A DNA stretch of 64,000 nt, from assembly GCF_024172165.1 (NCBI RefSeq), contig NZ_JAMZEB010000002.1:10638501-10702500 (forward strand). Direction: 5' to 3'. The stretch is from Nonomuraea thailandensis. GTDB taxonomy: Bacteria; Actinomycetota; Actinomycetes; Streptosporangiales; Streptosporangiaceae. The translations under genes were made by a program, and so were the position numbers. Shown here one piece after another: positions 16,564-24,882 of this stretch; the first letter of the stretch is position 1, and the number at the start of each line of letters is the position of its first letter. The notes under the pieces are model-generated. The model did not search any database. It was not told the DNA's origin and was given only the letters and a program-made list of their open reading frames with translations.

Positions 16564-17898
16564 TCACCAGCCGGCGAGCTGCTCCAGGAACCACTCGATC
16601 AGCGGGCGCGACACCGAGGAGTGCTCGGTGTTGGTCGCGTCGCAGCAGAACGCGTCCAGGAACGTCTCGTCCTTCGGCAGGTCACCGAGGTCCAGGTACA
16701 GGTCGGACTGCCACTGGAACGGGTCCCTGGCCAGCGCGATCGCGCTGACCGCAGGCACGAACGCGCTGGTCCTGAAGCGGTCCTGGATCGGCAGCCCGAC
16801 CGCGTCGGCGAGCCTGCCCCAGGAGTCGAGCGTGCCGCCGGGCGCCCCGTCGAACGCGCGCACGTGCGAGGTGGCGCTCGTCCACACCGGAGCCCCGAAG
16901 CGGACGGCGCCGACGTTCTGCAGCTCCCCGCCGTCGGGCTGGATCCGGGCCGTGAGCTGCAGGGCCTCGTGCTGCAGGTCGAAGACCGGTGTGCCGGGCG
17001 GCAGGTCGGGCCCGGTGCCGTTGCCCGTGCCGTTGGCCAGGCCCAGCTTGTACGGGCGCATCGGGAACCAGCCCACCCTGCGCAGGTCCTCCAGGAACTC
17101 CTTGCGCAGCGAGCTGGAGGTGGTCACCGGGCCGGAGTAGTCGGCGCTCTCCACCCAGCCCCACAGGAGCTGCTGCGCGGCCGGGCTGCGGATCAGCTCG
17201 GCCTGCCCCGGCCCGCCCGAGCGCGGCGCCAGCGCCTCGTGCAGGTACGCGAGCTGCTGGAGCACCAGCGGGATCCAGGCGCCGAGGTGCGGCGAGTCGA
17301 AGGAGAAGTACTTGTCGGTCTGGTGGTCGACGCGCTCGTTCTCCATGCGCGCCAGCGCGTACCGGGTGACGATGCCGCCCATGCTGGCCCCGCCCACGAC
17401 CAGCGGGTCGTCGCCCCGCCGCTCCTCGATGGCGCGCAGCACGGCGGTGACCGCCACGGCGGCGTTGGCCTGGATCGCGATGTGCCGCTGGTCGAAGCCC
17501 AGCAGCACGACGTCGATGCCCATCGTCCTGAGCTGGTCGAGGAAGCCGGGCACCCCCTTCTGGTACGGCTTGTTGAGCTGCCGCCACAGCGCGTCCAGGT
17601 CGCTCGGCCCGTAGTTGAAGCCGTCGGCCAGGATCAGCGGCCTGGTCAGGTCGTCGTGCCCCTCGGCCAGGTGCACGGCCGCCCGGCCGGTGGCCGTCTG
17701 GCCGTGGTGCGGGCGGTCGCCGACCAGGTCCCAGATCTGGTCGGCGGGGCGGGCCTCGCCCTCGCGCTCCGGCGGGGCGGCGAACCAGACCCCTTGCTGC
17801 CCGAGCGCGTCGGCGATCCGCTCGACCTGCTCGGAGGTCAGGCTGCTCTCGATGCCCGAGGCCCTGGTCTCGACGTCGATTCTCGGTTCCTGCGCCAT
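16564..17898 (-). CDS. Alpha/beta-hydrolase, lipase/PGAP1-like
   Basis: 444 residues from ATG 17898 with AGAGG upstream; no signal peptide. PLILADGFNYGPSDLDALW (about residues 88-106) resembles the oxyanion/strand region of large lipases, and VVGGASMGGIVTRYAL holds the nucleophile elbow G-A-S-M-G. FDSPHLGAWIP matches the region after the nucleophile in triacylglycerol lipases and PGAP1-like enzymes. A late NTEHSSV may supply the catalytic His. It probably hydrolyses an ester; the substrate is unknown. It stands alone, separated by a strong terminator from its convergent neighbour. Confidence 0.8.
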   Translation of the reverse strand: MAQEPRIDVETRASGIESSLTSEQVERIADALGQQGVWFAAPPEREGEARPADQIWDLVGDRPHHGQTATGRAAVHLAEGHDDLTRPLILADGFNYGPSDLDALWRQLNKPYQKGVPGFLDQLRTMGIDVVLLGFDQRHIAIQANAAVAVTAVLRAIEERRGDDPLVVGGASMGGIVTRYALARMENERVDHQTDKYFSFDSPHLGAWIPLVLQQLAYLHEALAPRSGGPGQAELIRSPAAQQLLWGWVESADYSGPVTTSSSLRKEFLEDLRRVGWFPMRPYKLGLANGTGNGTGPDLPPGTPVFDLQHEALQLTARIQPDGGELQNVGAVRFGAPVWTSATSHVRAFDGAPGGTLDSWGRLADAVGLPIQDRFRTSAFVPAVSAIALARDPFQWQSDLYLDLGDLPKDETFLDAFCCDATNTEHSSVSRPLIEWFLEQLAGW

Positions 17899-18096
17899 GC
17901 TCGATCCTCTCGCTTGCTGAGGGGCCGCTGGGGCCACTGAGCACACCATACGATTACTCTCCGTAATAATCCGCGAACTCGACGTGGTGGCGTGGGAGCG
18001 GTGTTTCCGCAGGTCAGAGCGGAAGACGTGACACCCTGCGGACACGGGGCAGAGGGGCAGCGGACGACGGCGTTCGAGCGAGGTTCGGGGGAAGTC

Positions 18097-18660
18097 ATGT
18101 CCGGCAGCGGGTCCCAGGCGTTCTGGATCGACGCCACGCGCGTCGGCACTCAGGAGCACTACGGCGAGCACCTGCGCACCTGGCGGCACGCCTTCGCCGC
18201 CGCGGCGGGCGAGCCGGCCGCGGCGGGCGTCACGCTGGATCCGCTGCACTTCGCGCTGGGCGCCTGGGAGGTGGCCAACCGGCCGGTGGCCGACCCTCCG
18301 TACGTGTGCCGCCACCCCCGCGTGCTGGACGCCACCTGCCACCGGCCGGAGGAGGCGCAGGGCATGCTGGCCGTGGTGGAGCTGGCCGCGCCCGCGCCGG
18401 TCCGGGTGCCTGACGGGTGGGCGCAGTGGCAGCGGCAGGCCGAGGGGCCGTACGCGGCGCCGCCGTACGAGCGGCCGACCGCGCTGACCACGCTGGAGCT
18501 GCGCGTGCCGCTGCCGGTCGACCGGCTGCCCACCCCCACCAGGGCGCGGGCGTCCGGGCTGCCCAACCTCGACGACGCCCAGGCCGCGCTCGAAGCGCTC
18601 GTGGCCGAGCTGAACGCCGTGGTCGTCCCCTTCCTGAGAGAGCTGGAGGCGAGCCGATGA
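18097..18660 (+). CDS. Hypothetical protein, 187 residues
   Basis: From ATG 18097, GGGGAAG upstream. No signal peptide or membrane segment and no motif that I recognise. It is mixed alpha/beta, Ala/Pro-rich, with aromatic patches (QAFWIDATRVGTQEHYGEHL, WAQWQRQAEGPYAAPPYERP) and a helical C-terminus (LDDAQAALEALVAELNAVVV). The next gene overlaps its stop by 4 bases (ATGA), so the two are translationally coupled. Strong GC3 bias supports coding. Confidence 0.7.
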   Translation: MSGSGSQAFWIDATRVGTQEHYGEHLRTWRHAFAAAAGEPAAAGVTLDPLHFALGAWEVANRPVADPPYVCRHPRVLDATCHRPEEAQGMLAVVELAAPAPVRVPDGWAQWQRQAEGPYAAPPYERPTALTTLELRVPLPVDRLPTPTRARASGLPNLDDAQAALEALVAELNAVVVPFLRELEASR

Positions 18661-18995
18661 AACACCGTGACGACGACGAGTTCTTCGCCCCCGTCCTGCG
18701 GGAGCCGCCTCCCGCCGACGGCGACGTGAGCGACACCGGCGTGCCGGGCGTGCACGGCGCCGGCCACGGGCAGTGGGCGCAGGAGCCGCCGCCCTCGAAC
18801 CGGCTGGGCCTGCGCCTGCTGGCGGCCGGCCTGGTGCTGCTCGCCGGAGTGGTGCTGGCCGTGCTGGCGCTGCTCGCAGGCCGGCCGCCGCTGGCCGTCC
18901 CGCCCGCCGTGGTGGCGCTGGCCGCCGCCGTCTACCTGGTCGTGTTCGGCGTGCGGCGATCCCGCTCGAACGGCGGCCCGCCGACCTTCGGCTGA
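18657..18995 (+). CDS. Small membrane protein with two transmembrane helices
   Basis: 112 residues. An acidic, Pro-rich cytoplasmic N-terminus of about 50 residues is followed by two hydrophobic helices (LRLLAAGLVLLAGVVLAVLA and VPPAVVALAAAVYLVVFGV) and a short basic tail (RRSRSNGG). The start overlaps the stop of the preceding hypothetical gene. It probably acts with that protein at the membrane; function unknown. Confidence 0.7.
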   Translation: MKHRDDDEFFAPVLREPPPADGDVSDTGVPGVHGAGHGQWAQEPPPSNRLGLRLLAAGLVLLAGVVLAVLALLAGRPPLAVPPAVVALAAAVYLVVFGVRRSRSNGGPPTFG

Positions 18996-19057
18996 GGTTT
19001 CACCCCTTCCACGTGGGTAAACGGCCTGCTGGGGAAGCACGAGAGCGAGGAGCTCCG

Positions 19058-19315
19058 ATGTCCGCGATGTCGCTGGTAGACAAGGAATGCGTGCGCCAGT
19101 TGCTGAATTCGCAGCACCCGGACGCCACGCTGGTCTTCGTACGGGGAGACTGCGTCGTCCTGCCCGCCGCCGAGGTGGACGACGCCCACAAGGGCCTGGT
19201 GATCGCCCGGCGTGACGAGGTGATGGCCCAGCTCCCGGACGACGCGCCGACGGACCAGATGCTCGACGACCTGGCCGTCCGGCTGGACAACATCGTCCGC
19301 GACCTGGGCGCCTGA
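19058..19315 (+). CDS. Small hypothetical protein, 85 residues
   Basis: From ATG 19058 with GAGGAG 7 bases upstream, an excellent site. The protein is acidic and compact (LVDKECVRQLLNSQHPDATL, VVLPAAEVDD, TDQMLDDLAVRLDNIVRDLG) with no membrane segment. I do not recognise a family. It ends 4 bases before the convergent response-regulator gene. Confidence 0.65.
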   Translation: MSAMSLVDKECVRQLLNSQHPDATLVFVRGDCVVLPAAEVDDAHKGLVIARRDEVMAQLPDDAPTDQMLDDLAVRLDNIVRDLGA

Positions 19316-19319
19316 CGGG

Positions 19320-19967
19320 TCAGACGCTGTCGAGATAGCGCAGCACGGCCGCCACCCGCCGGTCGGTGCCGTCGGCGGGCTGCAGGTCGAGCTTGGCGAA
19401 GATGCTCCTGATGTGCTTGTGCACGGCCCCGTCGGTGACGTGCAGCCGCCCGGCGATGGCCGAGTTGCCCAGGCCCTCGGCCATCAGGGCGAGCACGTCG
19501 CGCTCGCGCGGGCTGAGCCGGTCGAGGCGGTTGCCGGGGCGGCTCCTGGTCAGGAGCTGCGCGACCACCTCCGGGTCGATGGCCGTGCCGCCGCCGGCCA
19601 CCCGGTGCAGCGCGGCCAGGAACTCCTGGACCCGGCCGACCCGCTCCTTGAGCAGGTAACCCAGGCGGGCGCTGCCGTGGGCGAGCAGGTCGGTGGCGAA
19701 CGCCTGCTCGACGTAGGCCGACAGCACGAGCACGGCCAGCTCCGGCAGCCGCCGCCTGGCCTCGACGGCCGCCCGGATGCCCTCGTCGGTGTGGCCGGGC
19801 GGCATGCGGACGTCCACGATGGCGACGTCCGGCTCGTACGCGTCCACCGCGCCGAGGAAGCCGGCGGCGTCGCGAGCGGTGGCCACCACGTCCAGCCCCT
19901 CCGCGCGCAGCAGCAGCGCGAGGCCCTCACGCAGCAGCGGGTCGTCCTCGGCGATCACAATCCGCAT
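19320..19967 (-). CDS. NarL/FixJ-type response regulator
   Basis: 215 residues from ATG 19967. The receiver domain has the acidic pair (AEDDPLLREGL), the phosphorylation Asp in VAIVDVRMPPG and the Lys in LLKERVG. The C-terminal LuxR-type HTH is LSPRERDVLALMAEGLGNSA through GAVHKHIRSIFAKLDL. It overlaps the kinase gene by 13 bases, so the pair is co-translated. The target genes are not evident. Confidence 0.93.
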   Translation of the reverse strand: MRIVIAEDDPLLREGLALLLRAEGLDVVATARDAAGFLGAVDAYEPDVAIVDVRMPPGHTDEGIRAAVEARRRLPELAVLVLSAYVEQAFATDLLAHGSARLGYLLKERVGRVQEFLAALHRVAGGGTAIDPEVVAQLLTRSRPGNRLDRLSPRERDVLALMAEGLGNSAIAGRLHVTDGAVHKHIRSIFAKLDLQPADGTDRRVAAVLRYLDSV

Positions 19968-21298
19968 GGCAGGCTCACCACCAGGGTCGTCGGCCCGCCC
20001 GGCGGGCTGGCCAGCTCGAACGTGCCGTCGTGCGCCTCGGCCCGGCGGCGGATGCCGCCCAGCCCGGAGCCGCCGGCCTCGGCCGCGCCGCCGCGGCCGT
20101 CGTCGGTGATCTGGACGCGCAGCCGGTCGCCGGTCCCGCGGACGGTCACGACGGCCCGGCTCGCCCGGCTGTGCCTGGCGACGTTGGTGAGCGCCTCGGC
20201 CACCACGAAGTAGGCGGTGGCCTCGACGGACGCCGGGAACCTGCCCGGCACCTCGGCGTCGATCCGGCAGGGCACCGGGCACGCGGCGGCCAGCCCGCTC
20301 AGCGCGCCGGCCAGGCTGCGCTCGGCCAGCACCGGGGGCAGGATGCCGCGCACCACCGCGCGCAGCTCGGCCAGTGCCTGCTCGGCGGTGTCCTGGGCGC
20401 GTTCGAGCAGCTCGTCGGCGGTGGCCGGGTCGCGGGTGAGCGCGCGGCGGGCCGCGCCCACCAGGACGTTGACGGCCACGAGCCGGTTCTGGGCGCCGTC
20501 GTGCAGCGAGCGCTCGATCCTGCGCAGCTCGGTGGCGTGCGCGTCCAGGGCCGCCGCCCGGGTGGCGGTGAGCTGGGCGACCCGAAGGGCCAGGTCGGTG
20601 CCGGGGCCGGCGGACAGGAACCGGCGCCCCGGCCAGGCCTGCATCTGGGCCAGGCCCGGGACGAAGAGCAGGGCGAGGGCGAGCCAGGCCAGGCTCAGCG
20701 GGCTGACGGCGATCGCGCCGGGCCAGGTGTCGGTGCGCCAGCCCAATCCCATGTCGGCCGTCTCCGCGGCCGGCAGCAGCCACCAGTACAGCGGGTAGAG
20801 CAGGTCGCGCACGGCGGCGAACGGCAGCGTCAGGGCGATCAGCCCGTACAGCAGGCCGAGCGTGGCGTGCAGCGACATCCAGGCCAGCTCCCGGCGGGCG
20901 GCGGGCTGCCCGATGGCGGCTCGCCACTCGCCGGGGACCGGCTCGGGCTCGACGAGCTGCGGCCCCCAGCGGGACAGCCGCGTCCGCTCCCTGCCGGCGA
21001 CCACCCGCAGGCCGCGCAGGGCGGCAGGCAGCAGGCGCAGCCCGACGCCGGACAGGCAGGCCACGGCGACGCCGAGCATCCCGGTCAGGGCGATCAGCGC
21101 CAGCGCGGCGGTGCCCATGCCGCCGACGAGGTGTTCGAGGCCGTCGAGGGTGGCACGGGCACGGGCGACCAGTACCCGCGCACGGGCGGCACGGGCGACC
21201 GGCCGCCGCGCGTGGGCGACCAGCGCCCACGCGCGGGCGGTGCGGGCACGGGCGATCAGCGCCCGCGCGCGGGCGGGCGTCGCGTCCTGCGTGGGCAT
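19955..21298 (-). CDS. Sensor histidine kinase, NarL-partner type (HisKA_3), with Arg/Ala-rich N-terminus
   Basis: 447 residues from ATG 21298, where AGGAGG lies 8 bases upstream; GTG 21307 is possible. The first ~45 residues are almost only Ala, Arg and Val and come from imperfect DNA repeats. Then follow membrane segments, including GMGTAALALIALTGMLGVAV, LALLYGLIALTLPFA-like stretches and SPLSLAWLALALLFVPGL. The phospho-acceptor His is in RRIERSLHDGAQNRL. The ATPase domain has EALTNVARHSRAS, ITDDGRGG and GSGLGGIRRRAE. It phosphorylates the regulator encoded directly downstream; the signal is unknown. Confidence 0.92.
   Translation of the reverse strand: MPTQDATPARARALIARARTARAWALVAHARRPVARAARARVLVARARATLDGLEHLVGGMGTAALALIALTGMLGVAVACLSGVGLRLLPAALRGLRVVAGRERTRLSRWGPQLVEPEPVPGEWRAAIGQPAARRELAWMSLHATLGLLYGLIALTLPFAAVRDLLYPLYWWLLPAAETADMGLGWRTDTWPGAIAVSPLSLAWLALALLFVPGLAQMQAWPGRRFLSAGPGTDLALRVAQLTATRAAALDAHATELRRIERSLHDGAQNRLVAVNVLVGAARRALTRDPATADELLERAQDTAEQALAELRAVVRGILPPVLAERSLAGALSGLAAACPVPCRIDAEVPGRFPASVEATAYFVVAEALTNVARHSRASRAVVTVRGTGDRLRVQITDDGRGGAAEAGGSGLGGIRRRAEAHDGTFELASPPGGPTTLVVSLPCGL
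21151..21276. repeat. Imperfect GC-rich tandem repeats in the kinase N-terminus
   Basis: Units such as ACGGGCGACCAGTACCCGCG and ACGGGCGGC recur with variation three to four times over about 125 bases. They encode the Ala/Arg/Val-rich start of the histidine kinase. Slippage-prone DNA of this sort can change in length between strains. Confidence 0.6.
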
Positions 21299-21398
21299 CC
21301 GCGCCACCTCCTCCTCGGTCTCAGACCCTAGGACAGACGCGGATATGTCGGGTGATCGGCGGCGAAAGAGTACAGCAGGCTGTACTCCGGCGGACGCG

Positions 21399-21803
21399 TC
21401 AGGAGCCGTGCGGCGGTTCCGAGGTCACCCACCACAGGGTGCCGAACGGGTCGACCCAGCCGCCCATCCTCGTCCCCTCCTGCTCGGACACCTCCATGAC
21501 CGGGGTGGCGCCCTTGGCGATGGCGGCGGCGTACGCCCTGTCCGGGTCGGGCAGCGTGACGTACATCTGCGTGCGGGAGGGATCCTCCCCCTCGCGGTAC
21601 GGCGGCAGGCACTGCTCGCCGTCGATCCTGGCGTCGGCGAAGTAGATCGTGCTGTCGCCGATGCGCATCTCGCCGTGCACGACCCGCTCGGGGTCGCCGT
21701 CGAGCGGGATGAGGGTCTTGGCCTGCGCGCCGAAGACGTGCGCGGCGTAGTCGGTGAACTGCCTGGCGCTGTGCACCATGAGGTACGGCGTCACGGTCGT
21801 CAT
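21399..21803 (-). CDS. VOC/glyoxalase-fold protein, PhnB-like
   Basis: 134 residues from ATG 21803 with AGAGGAG upstream. Starting TVTPYLMVHSARQFTDYAAH, it has the two beta-alpha-beta-beta-beta modules of the VOC superfamily, with HGEMRIGDSTIYFAD and the end GGWVDPFGTLWWVTSEP. This resembles PhnB-like proteins and bleomycin-resistance-type dioxygenase folds. The reaction cannot be told from the sequence. It is divergent from pobA, with paired palindromes between them. Confidence 0.85.
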   Translation of the reverse strand: MTTVTPYLMVHSARQFTDYAAHVFGAQAKTLIPLDGDPERVVHGEMRIGDSTIYFADARIDGEQCLPPYREGEDPSRTQMYVTLPDPDRAYAAAIAKGATPVMEVSEQEGTRMGGWVDPFGTLWWVTSEPPHGS

Positions 21804-21819
21804 CGTTCTCCTCTGCTCT

Positions 21820-21876
21820 TCAAATTTGACTAGTACGGCCACGGTAGCCATGCCCGGCGGCTCTAGTCAAACTTGA
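21820..21876. promoter_or_regulatory. Twin palindromic operators between VOC gene and pobA
   Basis: TCAAATTTGACTAG (21820-21833) and CTAGTCAAACTTGA (21863-21876) form an inverted pair with one mismatch, 29 bases apart. Each arm also contains its own palindrome (TCAAATTTGA, perfect; TCAAACTTGA, one mismatch), like sites of MarR- or PadR-type repressors. They sit exactly between two divergent genes; the cognate regulator is not adjacent. Confidence 0.6.
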
Positions 21877-21932
21877 TCAGCCCGCGATAAAGGGGCTTGC
21901 GCATTTTTCGATCTTGGTGTCGGATGCCCAGC

Positions 21933-23099
21933 ATGCGGGAGAGCATCGAGGTCGTCATCATCGGATCGGGACCGGCCGGCCTGACCCTGGCCAACCTGCT
22001 CCAGCGAGCCGGGGTCGGCTGCGTGGTGCTGGAGCGGCAGAGCCGCTCGTACGTCGAGCAGCGGCAGCGCGCCGGCGTGCTGGAGCACCACGGCGCCCGC
22101 GTCTTCGAGGAGTGGGGGCTGGCCGGCAGCGTGCTGGCCGGCACGTCGAGCGACAGCACGCTGGAGATCCGCCTCGACGGCCGGCCGCGCTTCATCGACG
22201 TCGCCGCCCTGGCCGACGGCAGGGCGGGGCGGATCGTGCCGCAGCAGGTCCTCGTCGTCCGACTGATCAAGGCCTTCCTGGAGGGCGGGGGAGACCTGCG
22301 CTTCGAGGCCGCCGAGGTGACCCCGCACGGCCTCGACGGCGCCACGCCGACCGTCACGTACCGGGACGCCGACGGCGTCGTGCACGAGATCGAGTGCGCG
22401 TACGTCGCGGGCTGCGACGGCTTCCACGGCGTCAGCCGCGCCGGCGTGCCGGAGGGCGCGCTGACCACCTACACCTACGACCACGGTGTCGGCTGGCTGA
22501 CGGTGCTGGCCGACGCGCCCGCGCCGCGCCACCCGCTCTTCGGCATCCATCCGGCCGGCTTCGCGGCCCAGTTCGCGAGGGGGCCCAAGGCCAGCCGCTT
22601 CTACCTCGAATGCGCGCCGGGCGACAGTCTCGACGAGTGGGGCGACGAGCGGATCTGGGAGCAGTTACGGCTGCGCCTCGGCGACGCCACCCTGGCCACC
22701 GGGCCGATCACGGAGAAGCTCTTCGTCGAGATGCGCTGCTTCGTCGCCGACCCCATGCGTTACGGCAGGCTCTTCCTCGTCGGGGACGCCGCGCACATCA
22801 TCACCCCGATGGGCGGCAAGGGCATGAACCTGGCCATCGCCGACGCGAACGTGCTGGCCCACGGCCTGCGCGCGGCGCTGCGCGAGGGTGACGAGGGACC
22901 GCTGGCCGCCTACTCCGAGACGTGCCTGAAGCGGGTGTGGGACCACCAGGAGTTCTCCCGGTGGATGCACGAGATGATGCACGAGGCCGGGAACGCCGCA
23001 CCGGCCGGGCCGTTCCGGCGGCAGCTCGCCAGGGCGCGGCTGGAGCGGCTGTTCGCCTCCGACGCCGCGGCGCGGGCGTTCGCCGATCTCATGGCGTGA
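21933..23099 (+). CDS. pobA: 4-hydroxybenzoate 3-monooxygenase (PobA-type flavoprotein)
   Basis: 388 residues from ATG 21933; ATG 21924 is also possible. No good Shine-Dalgarno site precedes either. The chosen start places the FAD-binding IEVVIIGSGPAGLTLANLL right at the N-terminus, as in known PobA (about 394 residues). Other signatures are RQRAGVLEHHGARVFEEWGL, AGCDGFHGVSR and LVGDAAHIITPMGGKGMNLA. It hydroxylates 4-hydroxybenzoate to protocatechuate using NAD(P)H and oxygen; a related aromatic substrate cannot be excluded. A chorismate mutase gene follows, hinting at aromatic acid metabolism. Confidence 0.88.
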   Translation: MRESIEVVIIGSGPAGLTLANLLQRAGVGCVVLERQSRSYVEQRQRAGVLEHHGARVFEEWGLAGSVLAGTSSDSTLEIRLDGRPRFIDVAALADGRAGRIVPQQVLVVRLIKAFLEGGGDLRFEAAEVTPHGLDGATPTVTYRDADGVVHEIECAYVAGCDGFHGVSRAGVPEGALTTYTYDHGVGWLTVLADAPAPRHPLFGIHPAGFAAQFARGPKASRFYLECAPGDSLDEWGDERIWEQLRLRLGDATLATGPITEKLFVEMRCFVADPMRYGRLFLVGDAAHIITPMGGKGMNLAIADANVLAHGLRAALREGDEGPLAAYSETCLKRVWDHQEFSRWMHEMMHEAGNAAPAGPFRRQLARARLERLFASDAAARAFADLMA

Positions 23100-23178
23100 A
23101 ACGATCAGGCGTCGAATGTCCATTTTCTGCTAATATTTCCCCTTCTAAGGCGATGTTGAGTCGAGGGGGCGTATTTTT

Positions 23179-23520
23179 ATGGAAAGAACCTCTGAAGATC
23201 AGCCTGATGTTGAAATGTTCGTCCGGAACGAGCTGCAGCGGCTCAGGGACAGCATCGACAATCTTGACGCCGCCCTCGTCCACCTGCTCGCCGAGCGTTT
23301 CAAGTGCACCCAGGAAGTCGGCCGGCTGAAGGCCGAATATCAGCTTCCGCCGGCGGATCCCGCGCGGGAGGCGGCCCAAATTCGCCGCCTGCGCGCGCTG
23401 GCCGAGGAATCGAAACTGGATCCCGTCTTCGCCGAACGATTCCTCAATTTCATCATCGCGGAGGTCGTCCGGCACCACGAGCTGATCGCCAGCAGCCACG
23501 CGGCCGCCCGGCGCGGCTAG
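23179..23520 (+). CDS. Chorismate mutase, AroQ (type II) helical family
   Basis: 113 residues from ATG 23179. The pattern RLRDSIDNLDAALVHLLAER followed by FKCTQEVGRLKAE is the AroQ helix 1 with the active-site Arg and Lys, then PADPAREAAQIRRLRALAEE and FLNFIIAEVVRHHE. It converts chorismate to prephenate, or could act as a related lyase of this fold. There is no signal peptide, so it is cytoplasmic. Its stop overlaps the convergent MauE-like gene by 4 bases through a CTAG. Confidence 0.88.
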   Translation: MERTSEDQPDVEMFVRNELQRLRDSIDNLDAALVHLLAERFKCTQEVGRLKAEYQLPPADPAREAAQIRRLRALAEESKLDPVFAERFLNFIIAEVVRHHELIASSHAAARRG

Positions 23521-24266
23521 ACGAGCGCCACCCGCACGTCCGCCGGGTCGTCGCCGGCGAGCGGGACGGCGAAGACGGCCGTGCGGCCCCGTGCCCCGTA
23601 CACCACGAAGCGGGTGCCGTCCTCGTCCCACGACTCCAGCACGTCCGAGCTGAGCTGGGCCGAGGCCGAGCAGTACGCGAGGCTGCGGCGCAGCAGGTGC
23701 AGGGAGGTCTCCAGCGGGACGTCCGCCGGCGGCGGGATCGCCAGCGGGCGGCGCACCCGCACCAGCAGGCGGCGCAGCGGGGTGAGCCAGTAGCGGTCCA
23801 GCTCGGCCGAGAGCGCCAGCAGGACGACGGCCTCCAGCATGATCACGGCGGGAAGGGCGGGGCCCGCCGGCGCCGTCGCCGCGAGCAGGGATGCGGCCAG
23901 CAGCAGGCCCGCGCGGGCGAAGGCGCGCAGGTCCACGGGGCGGGAGTGCGTGCCCAGGCAGCCGCACGACGAGGCGGGCGCGGCCACGCGGGCATAGGCC
24001 AGGTAGGCCAGGAACCCGGCGGACAGCAGCGCGGCGGCCACGCCGTCCACGCGGTGGAGCGGCGGCGCCAGCAGCGCGGCGGCCACGGCCAGCTCGGCCA
24101 GGCCGACGAGCAGCAACGCGGGGACCGCGCGCGCCGGGCCGGTCAGCCGGGCCAGGGCGGTCCGCCCGGCCTGCGCCCTCATCCGCCTGCCGAACAGCTT
24201 CACCAGGCCGGCCCAGAGGAGGAAGACGGCTATCACGTACGGCTGCGACGCGGCGATCCCCTGCAT
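23517..24266 (-). CDS. MauE/DoxX-family membrane protein with CxC motif
   Basis: 249 residues from ATG 24266; AAGGAGG is placed 7 bases upstream. The N-terminal 160 residues hold several membrane helices typical of MauE/DoxX (YVIAVFLLWAGLVKLFGRRM, ARAVPALLLVGLAELAVAAA). A membrane-edge motif ASSCGCLG carries a CxC pair. The C-terminal ~90 residues are cytoplasmic (SLHLLRRSLAYCSASAQL). MauE helps disulfide formation in methylamine dehydrogenase light chain. Here the gene ends an operon whose first gene encodes a Cys-rich protein, which suggests a similar redox role (inference). Confidence 0.8.
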   Translation of the reverse strand: MQGIAASQPYVIAVFLLWAGLVKLFGRRMRAQAGRTALARLTGPARAVPALLLVGLAELAVAAALLAPPLHRVDGVAAALLSAGFLAYLAYARVAAPASSCGCLGTHSRPVDLRAFARAGLLLAASLLAATAPAGPALPAVIMLEAVVLLALSAELDRYWLTPLRRLLVRVRRPLAIPPPADVPLETSLHLLRRSLAYCSASAQLSSDVLESWDEDGTRFVVYGARGRTAVFAVPLAGDDPADVRVALV

Positions 24267-24280
24267 GGCACTGCCTCCTT

Positions 24281-24871
24281 CTAGTGCGGGGAGAAGACCG
24301 TGGCGATGTCGACCTCGTTCGTGTCCGGCCGCCAGGCGCCCAGGATCTGCACGTGCTGGCTGACCTTCAGCATCGACAGGTCCGCCGTGGGCGGCGACTC
24401 CGAGTGGACGGCCACCGACTTGCCGGCGACGACGTGACACAGCACGTCGTGGCCGTTGTGGTCGAGGCGGATGGTCTGGCCGGTGATGTTCCTGATGTGG
24501 CCCTTGATGTTGACGATGTTCAGCCACACCGCCTCGGCGGCCAGCATGCCGTCGGGCATGCGCACGCCTCTGGCGTACAGGCCGTCACCGGGCTTGGCCT
24601 GGTCGAACGGGACCGGCCCGAGCTTCCACAGGCTGGTGCCGTCCACGACCCTGATGGTGTGGAAGACCAGGTCGGAGCCCAGGACGAGGAGGGTGTTGTC
24701 CTTGATCGAGCGGATCCGGCCCTCGGCGAAGTCCGGGTCGGGGGCGCCGGGCTCCACCTTCTGGGCGGCGAAGGCCGCCTCGGGGCCGAGCGAGCCCAGC
24801 GCGGTGGCGGCGACGACGCCGGCGCCCCCGCCGAGCACGGCGGACTTGAGCACGTCCCTTCTGCTGCGCAT
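24281..24871 (-). CDS. Tat-exported protein with two OB-like beta domains
   Basis: 196 residues from ATG 24871. A twin-arginine signal (RSRRDVLKSAV) and Ala-rich region end near AFAA (about residue 36). The mature part has two similar beta-rich halves: EGRIRSIKDNTLLVLGSDLV with GDGLYARGVRMPDGMLAAE, then GHIRNITGQTIRLDHNGHDV with HVQILGAWRPDTNEVDIATV. These look like OB-fold (DUF5666-type) repeats. There is no known active site. It lies 11 bases after the Cys-rich gene and 14 before the MauE-like gene, in one tight operon. Tat use suggests folding or disulfide formation before export. Confidence 0.75.
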   Translation of the reverse strand: MRSRRDVLKSAVLGGGAGVVAATALGSLGPEAAFAAQKVEPGAPDPDFAEGRIRSIKDNTLLVLGSDLVFHTIRVVDGTSLWKLGPVPFDQAKPGDGLYARGVRMPDGMLAAEAVWLNIVNIKGHIRNITGQTIRLDHNGHDVLCHVVAGKSVAVHSESPPTADLSMLKVSQHVQILGAWRPDTNEVDIATVFSPH

Positions 24872-24882
24872 CGTTCGCCCTC

